Shown: positions 23,652 to 36,143 of the stretch, one piece after another
How the letters are laid out: each line of letters opens with the position of its first letter
How positions within the stretch are numbered: the stretch's first letter is position 1
Origin: Zygnema cylindricum
Taxonomy: Eukaryota; Streptophyta; Zygnematophyceae; Zygnematales; Zygnemataceae
Length of the DNA: 64,000 bases
Assembly (NCBI GenBank): GCA_037447655.1
Contig: JBBHKE010002016.1
Coordinates: 1-64,000 of the forward strand
Reading direction: 5' to 3'
The notes under the pieces: model-generated
What the model was told of the DNA's origin: nothing
The model's input: only the letters and a program-made list of their open reading frames with translations
Databases searched by the model: none
Translations under genes and position numbers: made by a program

Positions 23652-25140
23652 ATTTGAGTACCTTTTGCTGCTACCGAAAAAAAAATGTTTTGACAGCTAT
23701 GTAATCTTTGAGATAGGGTCGTATTCGTTTACCGTTTTGCAAGATGCTTTTCACCTACAAGTTTTTGTCGTTTTGCTGATTTAATAGGCTGTCAATGTTT
23801 TGTCCTCCTTCAGGTTGTTACGGAGATATAAAATATTACCGCGGCAGATTTTTTTCTCTCCTTTCTGTTTTAGGTAATTGAAAGTAGTTTTAGGGTTTTT
23901 TTTTTAGCCTTTGCAGCCACTTTTGTAGAGTTTAACCAACAGAAAAGGACCAACAGAAGTGCCTCCATTTTTTCTATTTCTTTTGTTTGTTTGTTTGTTT
24001 GCTTTTTTTTTTCTTTTTCACACATTCTGAATTCACATTAGTATGTTTCCAGAAAGCAGATGAAGAATTGAAACCAGTAAACTAATGTAGATTTTAATAG
24101 TGTGGATTTGAAAACATTCTAGCATGGATTTAAAATTAGTAGATTCTAACATAGTGTATTCAGACACTGTAGGTAGATAGGTAGACGTGGTGTGAACACG
24201 GCGTAGATTAAAAAATAGTGTAGATTGAAAAATAGTGTGGATTAAAAAACATCGTGGATTAGAAAATGGTGAAAAATAGTGTGGATGAAAAAATAGCGTG
24301 GATTAAAAAATACCGTAAATTTAAAAATAATGGATTAAAAATAGTGTGGATTTGAACCGTACACTCCAAAGTTGTGGATGTGAACGCAAATATGGGTTCA
24401 AAAATAGTTTGGGTTTAAATATGATATCGATTAATTATGCATTTGAACAAGGTGTAGATTTTAAGTGCATGAACCCGAATTGCTGGATACAAATAACGTG
24501 GGCTAAAAAATATAGGTAGTGAAAACCTTGTGTGGCAATTTGACCGAAACAACACTAAAATTTAAAAATGAAGTTTTTAGAGAACCCTCAAGTGAATTTC
24601 TTCACATTTTGTTAGAGGAAAAAATATGCAGTGAAAGCCGAGTAAAACTCAAGCCTCTTGCTTCCTTAAAGCTGAGTTAAACTTTCCCTTTTGATAGAGT
24701 TTCCTCATTATTGTCATCGTATTTTAAACTAAGGCACATAGAACTCACATCTTGAAAACATGTATAGACTGAAAGCAGGTGATTATGTTTTCTGGTTCCA
24801 AAACATGTAAGACTTAACCACTTTAATTGCTTGAATCTCTCCAAAAACAGTTCAAGACTTACCGCTAAAACTGTTGTTTTTCTTCAGACAGAATGAAAGA
24901 ACTGACCACTAAAACGTTTTCTTTAAAAAAAAATAAAAATTCTGGAAGTATTTGCGTGGAAAAAGAAAAAAGGATTTCACAAGTCAAGGTCGATCACCGG
25001 ATAAAGAGATACTTGAATAAGGAAACAGGAAATGTTGCAAAGCGGACAAAGGAAAGCAAATATTGGTCGTATTTGTTCCCACTTGAATTCCCAAGTTTTA
25101 CTTTATATTGATGTTAACAATTTAGGCTCTCTCCACACTT
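23652..25140. other. Unassigned AT-rich sequence with a degenerate minisatellite
   Basis: 24085-24430 holds irregular repeats of about 18-22 bp around the core aaaatagtgtggatt. A 72-codon lysine-rich open frame (24893-25111) has no recognisable domain or promoter, and I do not call it a gene. Confidence 0.5.
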
Positions 25141-25505
25141 GAATATGTCCATGTAAAAAACGTTATGAAAAATAAATACTATTCCATGTAAAAAACATTA
25201 TGAAGAATCAATACTATTCCATGTAAAAAACGTTATGAAGAATCAATACTATTCCATGTAAAAAACGTTATGAAGAATTCCATGTAAAAAACGTTATGAA
25301 AAATCAATACTATTCCATGTAAAAAACGTTATGAAAAACCAATACTATTCCATGAAAAAACCATTATGAAGAACCAATACTGAAGAATCAATGCTATTCC
25401 ATGTAAAAAACGTTATGAAGAATCAATACTATTCCATGTAAAAAACGTTATGAAGAACCAATACTATTCCACGTCAAAAACATTATGTAGAATAAATACC
25501 ATTCC
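25141..25505. repeat. 35-bp tandem repeat
   Basis: About ten copies of a 35-bp unit (attccatgtaaaaaacgtta plus tgaagaatcaatact), one of them shortened. Ends near 25500. Confidence 0.85.
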
Positions 25506-26285
25506 TACTTGATTAAAAGTATCCGCCATCTTATCTATAGTACCTGATTTTGGATTTTCCATTCCCTGTGCTCGAATTATTTTTTTGTGGCCAACTTACA
25601 AAGCCTGATTAAATTTTTTAGATATTAGACAGCTAAGATATGATCAATTTTTATAGAGTATAAACACTTAGATACGATTAATTTTTATAGAGTAATATTA
25701 CCTCCATTATAAATTCTAAGATATTACTTCCATTATAAACAAGTCATAATTTATGTTTTTTGACCTCACCAACCTCACAAAGCCACAGGCCTACAAATTC
25801 CAAAAATCTTCTATTGCTTTAAAGGGAAGCCAAAACCCTAAAATAAATAAATTGAGAATCGAGTTCATTGTGTGCATGAGAAGAAAGGGAAACCAATTTC
25901 TTGCATTTCCATGTGGGAGGAAAAAAGTCGACTACTTTTTGTACAAGGAAAAGGCTTAACCATGTATGTACAGTGAAGGTTTCACATATAAAACACCAAC
26001 CAAAGAAATTATCCTACGACTTTCTGTTACAGTTTCTCGAAACAGTTTTTCCCAAATCAACTAAAAGAAAACCAACGAAAATCTCTAGAGAGTCTACAAG
26101 CTAAAAAGACATGATCCAGACCAAAAAAAAAAGAAAAGAAGAAAACTAAAAATGTTGTTATTGGCTACAGCTCTTACTATGGCAGCTCAGTACTTCAAGG
26201 GCAGAATGTGCAGCTAGTTCAAAAATGTCACAGAACGTAATTTTTCTTTCAAAATTATAAAAACAGAGTGAATTATTCGTACCAT
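25506..26285. other. Unassigned sequence downstream of the host gene
   Basis: Lies 3' of the minus-strand gene and may contain its 3' UTR. No clear poly(A) signal was pinned. The open frames here are short and featureless. Confidence 0.3.
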
Positions 26286-26510
26286 TTATGGAAGGTTTTC
26301 TTTGAGCCATTCTATTACGGAAGTAAGCTCCTCCGCAATCTCGTTTTTCCTCTCCTCTGTGCTGTCTCTAATGGAGGGCGCATCCTCCCTGTCGACAGGT
26401 AAAGCTCTACTCTGCGATGCCATAAAATCCCAAACCTCTGATTTATATTCGACAAGCTTCTTTAATATGCACGTCTCTTTTACACTTTGGAGATCAATTA
26501 CAAGGGGCTT
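26286..26510 (-). CDS. Probable C-terminal exon of the host gene
   Basis: The minus strand is open from 26510 to TAA at 26288-26286, with acidic, gene-like composition: LKKLVEYKSEVWDFMASQSR, then a charged stretch ending SVIEWLKENLP. The VWDFM part resembles the IWDHFL block I recall near the C-terminus of the MPYxPPHKR family. Candidate acceptors are near 26490-26475. The donor in the preceding exon is not identified; it must lie before the TGA at 26985 or in an alternative frame. Confidence 0.5.
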   Translation of the reverse strand, partial: KPLVIDLQSVKETCILKKLVEYKSEVWDFMASQSRALPVDREDAPSIRDSTEERKNEIAEELTSVIEWLKENLP

Positions 26511-29500
26511 TTAGGATGACCACACTACCAAGCGTAAGTAGTTGTAAAATTTGGACAGTTTTAGGAGTTGTCCTTCTTACAGTTACAAGTGAGCAACATT
26601 CAAATAGTGCGATTACCCTAGTACTTATGTGTAATTTACCCAATTTACTCAGGGCTTATTGATCCAATTGTACACACAAATGTATAAACCGTAGACGTTT
26701 GTTTCTGTACAATTACATTGACTAAGCACAAGTAAATTGAGTAAATTCTGCATGCATAATTCTCTCAGAAGACAAAGTAGCATTCATCCAGCATGGGAGA
26801 AGAAGTTTTTTTTCATGAAGAGGAAAAAAAACGAAAACATAGAAATGTTTGGTTTTATTTTTGTCTGTTGCGAGAGAAAGTCCAAGAAATGAACCTGAAG
26901 AAGGCTCCGACTCCACCGTCTCGACCTCATTTCGACTGAATCCATCGGCCTCTCAATGTTTTCGTCCAGCTCGTAATTTCGTATTCACAAAACTGTCCAT
27001 TTAAATCTCTCGTTTTTGAATTTTTTCACGTTATGCAAAAACCGAACTCCTCGTAAAGAAAAGCTTCGATCTCCTTTAGGATTTGACCATTGGAAAGACC
27101 TCGACTGCCACCGAATGCCTCCTTTCACCGAAGGGTCAACGATTGCACTCCTCACAATAGCCTCAATAGCTTCCTTTTCTTCACCCTGGAAAACATTTAT
27201 GTATACATATTTCAGAGAAAAGCGATGAACAAGAAAAAATGAAAGAACATGTTCAAGGTCAAAAAACAGATAATGACAAGACCAACTTCAATGAAAAATA
27301 TCTGTGAGCCTTGTACCTCCAATTCGTGGACTTGAGTGTCGGTCCAACAAGCAATTCGAAAAGAAGCTTCACGATTGACAGGCAACACATCCAGCATAAG
27401 TTCCCGAAGTGTGTCACAAATCACCTGTGGCTCCGAAATGAACACACTGCACCATTTACTGTAAGATTGAAAAGTGATTGAAACTCACAGACTTTTTGTA
27501 CACTTAATCAACAAGTGAATGGCGCGGATTGATCTGAAAACATGGGACACTACTGGGTGAAAACGATTTCGTACCCAAAAAATAATTTCGTAACAAGTAA
27601 AGCACAAGTTCTGCAGACATGCCACATGGGCGAAAAAAAGTTTTTATTGAAGAAGTTAAATAATTTCGTAATAAGTAAAATGAGCAATTTACCTTGTTTA
27701 TCCGCAACTTTGAGTGCCCATCATCTTCAGAATTTTCTGATGCACGCGTACAAATCACCCGAAGCACACTGTCATTGCGTTTCGAATCATAAATCTGGAA
27801 GTGAACAAGTACATATTCCCACATTAATATCTCAGAGTCTTTCAAACTTTATTAAATTAAATAACATCGTTTCAGGAATATGTCGTTACAAAATGAATGG
27901 CAAAAGACTAATTGGTCATCATTTTGCCATACAAAAGGACTTGCAGAGATTTCTTTGAAAATGAATGTTAGCCAAGTTATATGCGACAAAGAATATATTG
28001 CCCAATTTCCTAATTCACTTTTGTGTCTTAACAAATTCCAACATGAAAGTCATGATGGTCAAACTGTCTGCATTCTCTAGCATAAAAAAGATTTGCCTTA
28101 TGCGAAATGTTTAAGCAAATGAGCTGTGAATTCAGTACAAGGTTATGTCACTATTAAGTATCATCAATGAATTTCATGTCATACCTACCAGCAGAAGAAA
28201 TAGTCATCCACCCGCTTTGTCATTATTTACTCTATAAAAGATACATGAAATTATAAAGAGAGAAGGAGATTGCAGTAATTTAACTTTGTATAAAATCATA
28301 GCCGAGATGCAGACAGCATCTCCAGATTCAATCACACAAAAGGAGAAATTTTAGAAAAGAACACGATTGGGTTGGGGAGAAAGGAAGTTGTGCCTTTCTT
28401 AACTGAAGAACGAATTTCTGTGGTGCTTGACGTTCAGTAGTTGCCTGGGCAATTGCAATCTGTTCTAATTTGTTAAAAAGAGTGGAATCTAGATGTGTTT
28501 CAAAGCTTTTTGCTATTGGCTCGGAAGAATCCCTTCTGCCTGAAAACTTGGACTCCAACTCGCTGGCAGGAACTGGATTTATGCTCATCAAATCAAGAAA
28601 TCTGTCACAGGCAATAAAACTCGAATAACTGAATCAATAATCAAACATTCAAATCAAGGCAAATTCATGTAATATCTTTCCTAAGCTCTAAGGATCACAG
28701 AACAATTTATTAAAAAGCAAGGAACTGGGAAAAAAAGGAAAAGAAGAGGAAACAACAACGATAACCCTTCACTTTAAACGTACGTTGTCCCCTGTCAAAA
28801 CAAAAAACGCCGAAGAAATATCATAATTCACAGTTTGATTTTTACACACCTGGTGAAATTTAACCTTTCAAGATGTTGATGTAAAAGACAATGAAGGCAA
28901 CAGACAACGTCTTACACTATGAATTGCTATGAACAAATCAATCAACAGGAAACATTCTCGGATCGGACATCCACAAAAGCGATATAGTCCCAGCGAGCAC
29001 AGCCTGGCAGAGATGTCCATAGCTATATATATAAAAACCAACCTAATACACTCAACATTTGGATTTCACTTCTATGTCAAACAATTGGCCATGAATAAAC
29101 CCATACACATATTCACTCTTCACTGTTAAAGTCCAGCTTTCAGCATTGTTTCACAAAACCCGCAAGAAGGAGAGAAAAAAGAGAGGAAAAAAGAGAGTCA
29201 ATGTTGTCGTTTGACATCAACTTACTCCTTTCTCGGTGAAAACAACATAATCTTGCCGAATCGCAACACGAGCTTTCCACGAACCTCTTTATTTGGTCCC
29301 AAGTATACCATTTTGCTTGTTACATTTTCAAATGTTTCCAATTTTTCTTCGATTGAATCAACCTGCTTGTTAGAGGCTGCCTCTGATGTTTCATTTAGAG
29401 TTAATCCCTGCAGGCAATTTTCTGCAATAGTTGAATTTCCTGGCTTTGTTTCATCTTGAGAGGGTACTGATGTTATTTGGGTTGGAAAACCCAAATGACC

Positions 29501-32260
29501 TTCTTCTGCAAAAAAATTATATAATTTAGAATCAACAAGCTTTGGCAAAACAGCATGAACATCTCTGTTCCAAAATCCACTTTCCCAATTTCCCAGCATT
29601 CCAATGCCCCGACTTACAAAATCTGACTTCCTAATTTTTGCGGAACATTCCTATTTGATTGACTGATTGCTGCAAATTAAATGGTTGTGAAACGCAGATT
29701 CAACAGAAGAAGGCCACAAATAGTGACGGTGGCAAGCCATTGTTTTCTTGTCCAATGTGGACTTAGCAACTTACTTGGATATTTGGTGGTTTCGACGGAT
29801 TCAATAATGACTCTTCAAAGGAACGCAGCGTACATTTTATTTTCTAAAACTTCATGTTTCCAGCTTGCTTTTTTTGTTTATTGTGCGTTTTAAGAAGTGA
29901 TAGCCTTCGTTATCTATTAGGTTTGTAACAAGCATGTATATTAATGTCTTAAGTTACTTTTTATTCCAAACTCTTTCATCTATAGTTCAAATACTGGTGC
30001 ACATCCTTCCATGTTCATGCTGGCAGGCAGATGTGATGCCCAGCCATGAATATAATAGCAGAACGTATTTAAATTATGATATTGCTACCACTACAGGCAG
30101 AATGCTTTAAAATTATGACATTATTATACAGCTATTACAGGAAGACGGTATGTAAATTATGACATTACAAGCAGAACTTGTTTATTTTATGACACTACAC
30201 CGCGAATCGTTATTAGTGTCAAAGTTTAAATAGCGTAAAAAAATAATTAGTGTGATTGATTCTTATTTAGTGCCAGAAACGTGGCAGATTATGGTTCACG
30301 TACATAAATAGCGTTGCTAATTTAATTACAAAAATCATGTATACTAATTGCGGAAAAAAATCAAAATTTTAAGGACCCTAATTAGAGTTATATACTCTAA
30401 TAACGATTCGCGGTGTACTATTACAGCTATTACAGGCAGAATGTAAATGAAATTTATGATAATGCTATTACAGCTATTACAGGCAGAGAATACTTAAATT
30501 ATGACAGTACTATTACAGCTTTTACAGACAAAATACATTCAAATTATGACAACACTATTACAGTTATTAAATAGCAAAATGCATTTAAATTATTTATATT
30601 GCTAGTACAACTATTACAGGCAAAATGTATTTAAAAACATGACATTATTATTTACAGCCATTATAGGCAGAATGTATTTAAACATGAATTACTGTTACAG
30701 CTATTACAGGCACAATTTCTTTAAATTATCACATTTCTATTACAGCTATTACAAGTAGAATGTATTTGATTTATGACAGTACTATTACAGCTATTATTTA
30801 AACAGGTAGAATGTACTTAAATTTTGACATTTCCATTACAGCTAATGCAGGCAAAAGACATTTAAACTACGTCGAAACTATTACAGCTATTACATGGCAA
30901 AATGTATTTCAATTGAGATATTGCTATTACAACTATCACAGGCAAAATATATTTAAAACATGAATTATAACTACAGCCATTACAGGCACAATGTATTTGA
31001 AGTAAGAAATTACTGTTACAGCTATTACAGGCAGAATATATTTAAACTGCAACACTTCTATTACAGCTACTACAAGTAGAATGTATTCAATTTATGACAT
31101 TACTATTACAGCTATTACATTGCAGAATGTAAGTAAATCGAGATCTTGAGATTGCAACTATTACTGTCCGAATGAATTTAAGTTACGACATCAACGTATT
31201 TAAGTTTTGATGCTACTATTACAGGTAGTACAAGCAGAATGAAACTGAGCAATGGCTTCTCAATTACTGGTGCACATGCTTCCTTGCAGGCAGCTATGAT
31301 GCCCAAAGCACGAATCTAATAGCAGAATGTATTTAAATTATGATAATTACTATTACAGATATCACAGGCAGAATGTATTTAAACTATGGCATTGCTATTA
31401 CAGATTTACAGGCAGAGCGAAACTGAGCCATTGCTCCTTACCGAAGCCATACTTTGGTAATGGTTGTACAATTAAGACGACGACCTGCAGCCATGGATAC
31501 AAGCACAACTATGGGGTCTTGACTCCCTGGCTTTTAATGACATTCACTGGAAGTTCTTCAATATTCTTGGTCTCGAATAGATAAATGTTTGATTTTTTGA
31601 AAAGTTCGGCAGCAATGGCGTACACTATACAGTGTCATTACCTTGTTATGCTCTTAGTATCACTGTTCATTTAGTAATCCCCAACCAGCCATGTCAAAAA
31701 AATCAAATACATTCTTGGAAGGATTGAATTTTTCAACAAACCTAATCGAATAGATTTCTTCAAGTAAGATTTTCAGCAGAATGGTTAAGAAAAGTATCTT
31801 TTTCAGCAGCTCTGTTGCACATAGTCACCTCCAAAAACATATTATTACCCTCAACAATACCAGAAACTGCTTAAAATCATCACGACATCATACTGCTATT
31901 GCATAGTAATCTGCTTGGTCGTCCTTTTCGTTGAAGTTAAAAAAAAAGCAGTTTCATACCCTGTTTTTGTGAATTTATAACAGCAAAATAAGTCTCCTTT
32001 CCCTGCAAATGACAGTACGTTTCTGTGATGCCAGAGGGAACCAGCTCCAACGTAAGAGGTTTTATGCATTCATTCAGTACACCTTCGCTATTGCTCTTCC
32101 AATCGGCTACAAACAAGCTCGGTCTGTAAGAAATTGAACTTTTAGGAAATGTTGAAGGAAGTTTATGAGTCAGGGGTCGACTGTAAGAGCGCAGCCTTGG
32201 AGGCGGAGAAGAGAGTTCAGAATTAGTCCCTGCACGCTTGTGAGGAGGAATGTAAGGCAT
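26286..32260 (-). CDS. Spliced plant gene, MPYxPPHKR-family protein of unknown function
   Basis: The one convincing host gene. Exons, minus strand: 32260-31960, 29622-29226, 28601-28394, 27794-27693, 27424-27317, 27185-26985. Phases agree across these junctions, giving about 438 residues. The start MPYIPPHKRAG and the segments GKLVLRFGKIMLF, FRIACWTDTQVHEL and SAIVDPSVKGGIRW match, from memory, conserved blocks of a plant-wide uncharacterised family; no function is known to me. Donors are GT except after exon 3, where the phase-correct site is GC (aag|gcacaa). The last listed exon runs into TGA at 26985. A further exon-like block ending at 26286 (next entry) resembles the family's C-terminus, so splicing near the end is unresolved. 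Intron 1 is about 2.3 kb and full of repeats. No TATA box or UTR could be fixed. Confidence 0.7.
30040..31430. repeat. Minisatellite in intron 1
   Basis: Some 25-30 degenerate copies of a roughly 45-bp unit (ctattacagctattacaggc then agaatgtatttaaattatgaca), with a TA-target MITE inserted at 30198. It fills most of intron 1. A short open stretch on the minus strand (about 31535-31450, ending in a strong cg|gtaagg donor) could be an extra exon but breaks phase. Confidence 0.75.
30198..30415. mobile_element. TA-target MITE, copy a
   Basis: 218 bp with TIRs caccgcgaatcgttattag and its reverse complement, flanked by TA at 30196-30197 and 30416-30417. It sits inside the intron 1 minisatellite. 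The TA target suggests a Tc1/mariner (Stowaway-like) origin. Confidence 0.85.
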
Positions 32261-32311
32261 GGTTACAGGAAAAAAGTAGCAAATGGCCAATTAGAATTGT
32301 CAAGTACTGTA

Positions 32312-33752
32312 CACCGCGCATCGTTATTAGTGTCAAAGTTTAAATAGTGTGTAAGTAAATATACCGTCATTGACGCTAATTAAGAATTAGAAAGTTAAAA
32401 AAAAAAAGGTTTATTCTAATTTCAGTGTTAACGCTAATTTGGAACGGCAAAAATGGAAAATTTTCTGTACGATTGTATACATTATTATATGTATCCGTAC
32501 AAAATATTAAAAATCGTACACCGTAGTGAAATTTAAATATCCGTACATGTCAGACTTTATTATATGTCAGACCAATCCCGTTTTTTTAGCGCACGTTCCT
32601 ATGCGAACGCGTCCGATTTAATTCATATTTTGTAAAATTTTCACTTAAAAAGGTACATTTATGTACGGTCTGACATCGACCGTACACCACACTATTTACA
32701 TATTAATGTACTTTCGTTCTGTACGCTAATTTGTACGGAACCTCAATTAACGTCAAGGAAAAATTAAAATCACGTATACTATTTTTGGAAAAAAATCAAA
32801 ATTTTAAGAACCCAAATTAGTAGTGTTGTGTATCGGTAAAAAACTTATCGCGATAACACCGATACCGATAGTTATCGGTAATCGAACGGTCAGAGGTTCC
32901 GATATATCGGTCTGGGACCAACAAATTCCATATCGGCGATAACTTAAAAAATATATAGTATGCATACAGTAGTACTTTATAACATACTGTATTATTTTAT
33001 TGATTTTATATAGCGTGGCATGCCACGTATAGAAATCTGTTTCGTTACGGTTCAACTGCAATTTATTACGGCGAACGCGGCACATAAACATTGGCCGGTT
33101 AACTGAACAGAATTTTTACGGCGTCGTACAGAAATTTACTAGAAAACTGGTGAACATGGAACTGGAAAAGGACAACGGACACAAAAGTACAACGGACGCA
33201 ATATAACATTATGCGCGCCGCCGGAATCGAACGGACGACTTGGAATGAGAAAACACGAGCGGACGGGCCAGCGTGAGCGCCGGCATCCCGGAATGGCTCT
33301 TTTGGCAGCTTTTGCCAAAAAAGCCGACATATTGACACGTGGCAGGTCCCCAGTGGATCTTAAGGAATTAAGGGACAAAGCCATGGCGTCGGATGTGAAA
33401 GGTACATCGTTTTTATTGGATCCGTATCAAAATCGTACAGATTTCATGGCGGCTACGGTACTTTCTATGCTTGTACACGTCCGTAGAATAAGACGTACAG
33501 TTGAGTGTACAGACCGTACATTTATCTGTACGGTCCGTACAGTTATCGCCGATAATTATCGTTATCGGCATTATCGCCGATAAGTACCCGATATTATCGG
33601 CTACTTATCGGCGATAAGACCGATGTCGATATATCGTACCATATATCGATTATCGGATACCCGAAAAAAGGCCCATATCGGTTATCGGCAAATCCTTACC
33701 GATACACAACACTACAAATTAGTGACCTTGACACTAATAACGATGCGCGGTG
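32312..33752. mobile_element. TA-target MITE, copy b, at the host gene 5' end
   Basis: TIRs caccgcgcatcgttattag and its reverse complement, flanked by TA at 32310-32311 and 33753-33754. It is longer than copies a and c (about 540 bp once the nested hAT element is removed). The near end lies only about 50 bp upstream of the host gene ATG at 32260, so it occupies the 5' UTR or promoter. Confidence 0.85.
32821..33714. mobile_element. hAT-type MITE 1 with 8-bp duplication
   Basis: 894 bp, ends tagtgttgtgtatcggtaa and its exact reverse complement, flanked by perfect CAAATTAG at 32813-32820 and 33715-33722. The 8-bp duplication and TA(G)TGTTG ends are hAT hallmarks. The interior is rich in atcggc/gataa repeats and has no transposase. 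Nested in TA-MITE copy b. Confidence 0.92.
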
Positions 33753-33973
33753 TAGCTTTTCAAGCTGCAGCTATTTGTAATACATAACTTGCATTATGTA
33801 GGACAAAAACGAAGAATGGCGCCTATGCTGCGTTACGAGAAAGTTTTGATGTGAATTTGTAGAAAAAAAGTCGCACAAAAGTGTTTTACCGTTTTACGCT
33901 CATAATAAGGGTCCAGTTCCATCGGGAGGTGTTCTGTAACTGTACGGACAATTTTACTGGCTGTACTACTTAG

Positions 33974-34459
33974 TAGTGTTGTGTATCGGTAAAAAATTTA
34001 TCGCGATAACCCAAATACCGATAGTTATCGGTTATCGAACGGTCAGAATTACCAATATATTTGTACTTTCTGTGCTTTCTGTCCGGAGTACACGTGGCAG
34101 GTTTTCAGTTGATCGAAGGAAGAAAGGGACAAAGTCATGGCGTCGGATATGAAAGGTACATCGTTTTAACTGGTGCCGTACTAAGGCCGTACATATCTAA
34201 TGTCAGCTACTGTACTTTCGGCTTGTACTTTCGGCTTGTACTTTCGGCTTGTATAAATGATCTGATTGGTAGGCACCTCGGTAGATAGGGGTTGTGAGTA
34301 GGGCGCGTTCGGGGGAATAACACGTACAGTTGAGTGAACTTGCCGTACATTTATCCGTACGGTCCGTACATATATCTCCATACCGATATATCGATTATCG
34401 GCTAGCCGAAAAAAGGCCCATATAGGTTATCGGCAAATCCTTACCGATACACAACACTA
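33974..34459. mobile_element. hAT-type MITE 2, split at its terminal TA
   Basis: 486 bp, same ends as MITE 1. Left duplication ctacttag (33966-33973). The right duplication is ctatttag (34680-34687), found only after TA-MITE copy c, which inserted into the terminal TA dinucleotide of this element. One mismatch in the 8-mer. Confidence 0.85.
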
Positions 34460-34677
34460 CACCGCGCATCGTTATTAGTGTCAAAGTTTAAATAGCGTTA
34501 AAAAAAAATTAGTGTTATTGATTCTAATTTAGTGCCAGAAACGTGGCAGATCATGGTCCACGTCCTTAAATAGCGTTGCTAATTTAATTTCGAAAATCAT
34601 GCATACTAATTGCAGAAAAAAATCAAGATTTTAAGAACCCAAATTAGAGTTAATGACACTAATAACGATGCGCGGTG
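34460..34677. mobile_element. TA-target MITE, copy c
   Basis: 218 bp, TIRs caccgcgcatcgttattag and reverse complement, TA at 34458-34459 and 34678-34679. Same length as copy a. Confidence 0.9.
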
Positions 34678-34849
34678 TACTATTTAGGACAAGTTGCCAT
34701 CGGGTAATGTCTGTAAAAATGCTTTTGCGTACGTGTTATATTTTGAGTGGTACCACGTAAAGAAAAAGTTGTATATTGAAAATCATCAAAGATTTTACAA
34801 ACCGAACAATTTCTATGTGAAATTTGTAGCTTGCGTACCATGTCATTGT

Positions 34850-35036
34850 ACCACCGGAATCCCGTTCTTTTTATTCCAAGATTTGATGGACGCCCCAACC
34901 GTCCACTCACTATCCCCCAAAACCTTTTTTCGCATAGAGCTCTTATCATCATACTTTCCCAGTATATGAAGCCAGTTCCGTTAAAGATTGGTACCCTAGA
35001 GGGTGGGCCCATAACATGAAACTCTGAGACCTCCAT
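34850..35036 (-). pseudogene. Copia gag fragment
   Basis: The minus strand begins MEVSEFHVMGPPSRVP and stays similar to element 3 gag as far as the FWGIVSGRLGRPS block, then diverges. The rest of the element is absent. The start codon is within the adjoining LTR, and the frame crosses the primer-binding site (tgttatgggcccacc, rc of 35002-35016). Confidence 0.8.
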
Positions 35037-36143
35037 AAGTCCTTAGAGTGGACAGCTTCCAAGAAGCCTCTAGGATAACCCTGACCCCTTTGTGTTTCAG
35101 CAAGAACAACTGCCACCCTGGCAGACAATAACTCTGACCACCTTCACCCCTGTAAAGGCAAGACTCCCTTGAGTCGATTGCAAAAAGAATCTCTGAATTT
35201 GCTCCCCTGAGCAGTAAGTTATGGAGGGTCAAAGTTGACCTTTTGTATAGAAGCTCTCTGGGAGAGAGGGTCCTATCTCCTAATTTTTCTAAGTCCTATC
35301 TCTCTCACAGACTCTATCTACTGATGTACGGAGCCAATCACATTACACTTCCGTACACAAAAGTACAGCTGCCGGTGTACTTTCTGTACGGACACTGTAC
35401 GACATGGCCTAAATGTCGACACGTGGTATATCCGGATTCGCTCCCTTAATCCTTGGAGATGTCGCGATCCAATGTCATTCCGCCACGTGTCATCCGATGT
35501 GGCGATGACCAAAAACGGCCGAAATCCTCTTCCGCGGTCTCGGTGTTGATTCCGGCCGTCCGATTAAATTCTCATTTAATCGTAGCCGTAATAAATACAT
35601 GCGCGGTATTCGTTTCGCTAAAGAAATAAATGCGCGGTATTGGTTTCTTATCCGTACCGTAATCTGTACTTTTACATTACTGGATTATGTATCCCGTAAA
35701 CAATTACAGTTAAATGAATTATCATACCTGGTAATGTTCAATTAAATATCAAACCATATAGTACGTAACACCGGTTAAAGACTTAACGGCTAAGGCTACC
35801 GGCTACCGGCTTCTTGCCGTCCGGCAAGTACCAGGATCAAATCTTGTGGTCGGCACATACCTTTCTAGTAAATAAACCCCTAACGGTAAATAAACTAATA
35901 TATATTTCCCGTAAACCTCTGGATAGCCTAGGTAGCCATGGCTCTAGCTTCATCTCCAATTTCTCAGTGACTGCGACAAGTTTGAGAGTTGGAGAGAGAA
36001 GTTAGCCTAGGTAGCCATGGCTCTAGCTTCCTCTCCAATTTCTCAGTGACTACGACAAGTTTGAGAATTGGAGAGAGAAGTTAGAGGTAGACTGCCTCGG
36101 CTTGTTTCTATATTTCTATTTAGACCTAGAAAATACTTTAAAC
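35017..36143 (-). mobile_element. Copia LTR attached to the gag fragment
   Basis: 5' LTR on the minus strand with the family features: agactcccttgagtc hairpin near 35160, tRNA-like block, and tagacctagaaaatac near its outer end. A 77-bp segment with ccatggctctagcttc is tandemly duplicated (about 35927-36081). The outer edge is approximate. Confidence 0.75.
35775..35860 (+). other. tRNA-like segment antisense in a copia LTR
   Basis: Degenerate copy (gacttaacggctaaggctac, then aagtaccaggatcaaatct). No TTTT run follows closely; this is the exception among the ten copies. Confidence 0.3.

Noticed and set aside
24893-25111. 72-codon lysine-rich ORF as a small gene
   Set aside because: Biased composition in AT-rich DNA, no domain, no promoter or splice context.
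21613-25505. CRISPR-like repeat arrays
   Set aside because: Units are directly adjacent with no unique spacers; these are satellites in a eukaryotic genome.
33139-33583. Overlapping ORFs on both strands inside hAT MITE 1
   Set aside because: They lie wholly within a non-autonomous element with perfect ends and show no transposase motifs.
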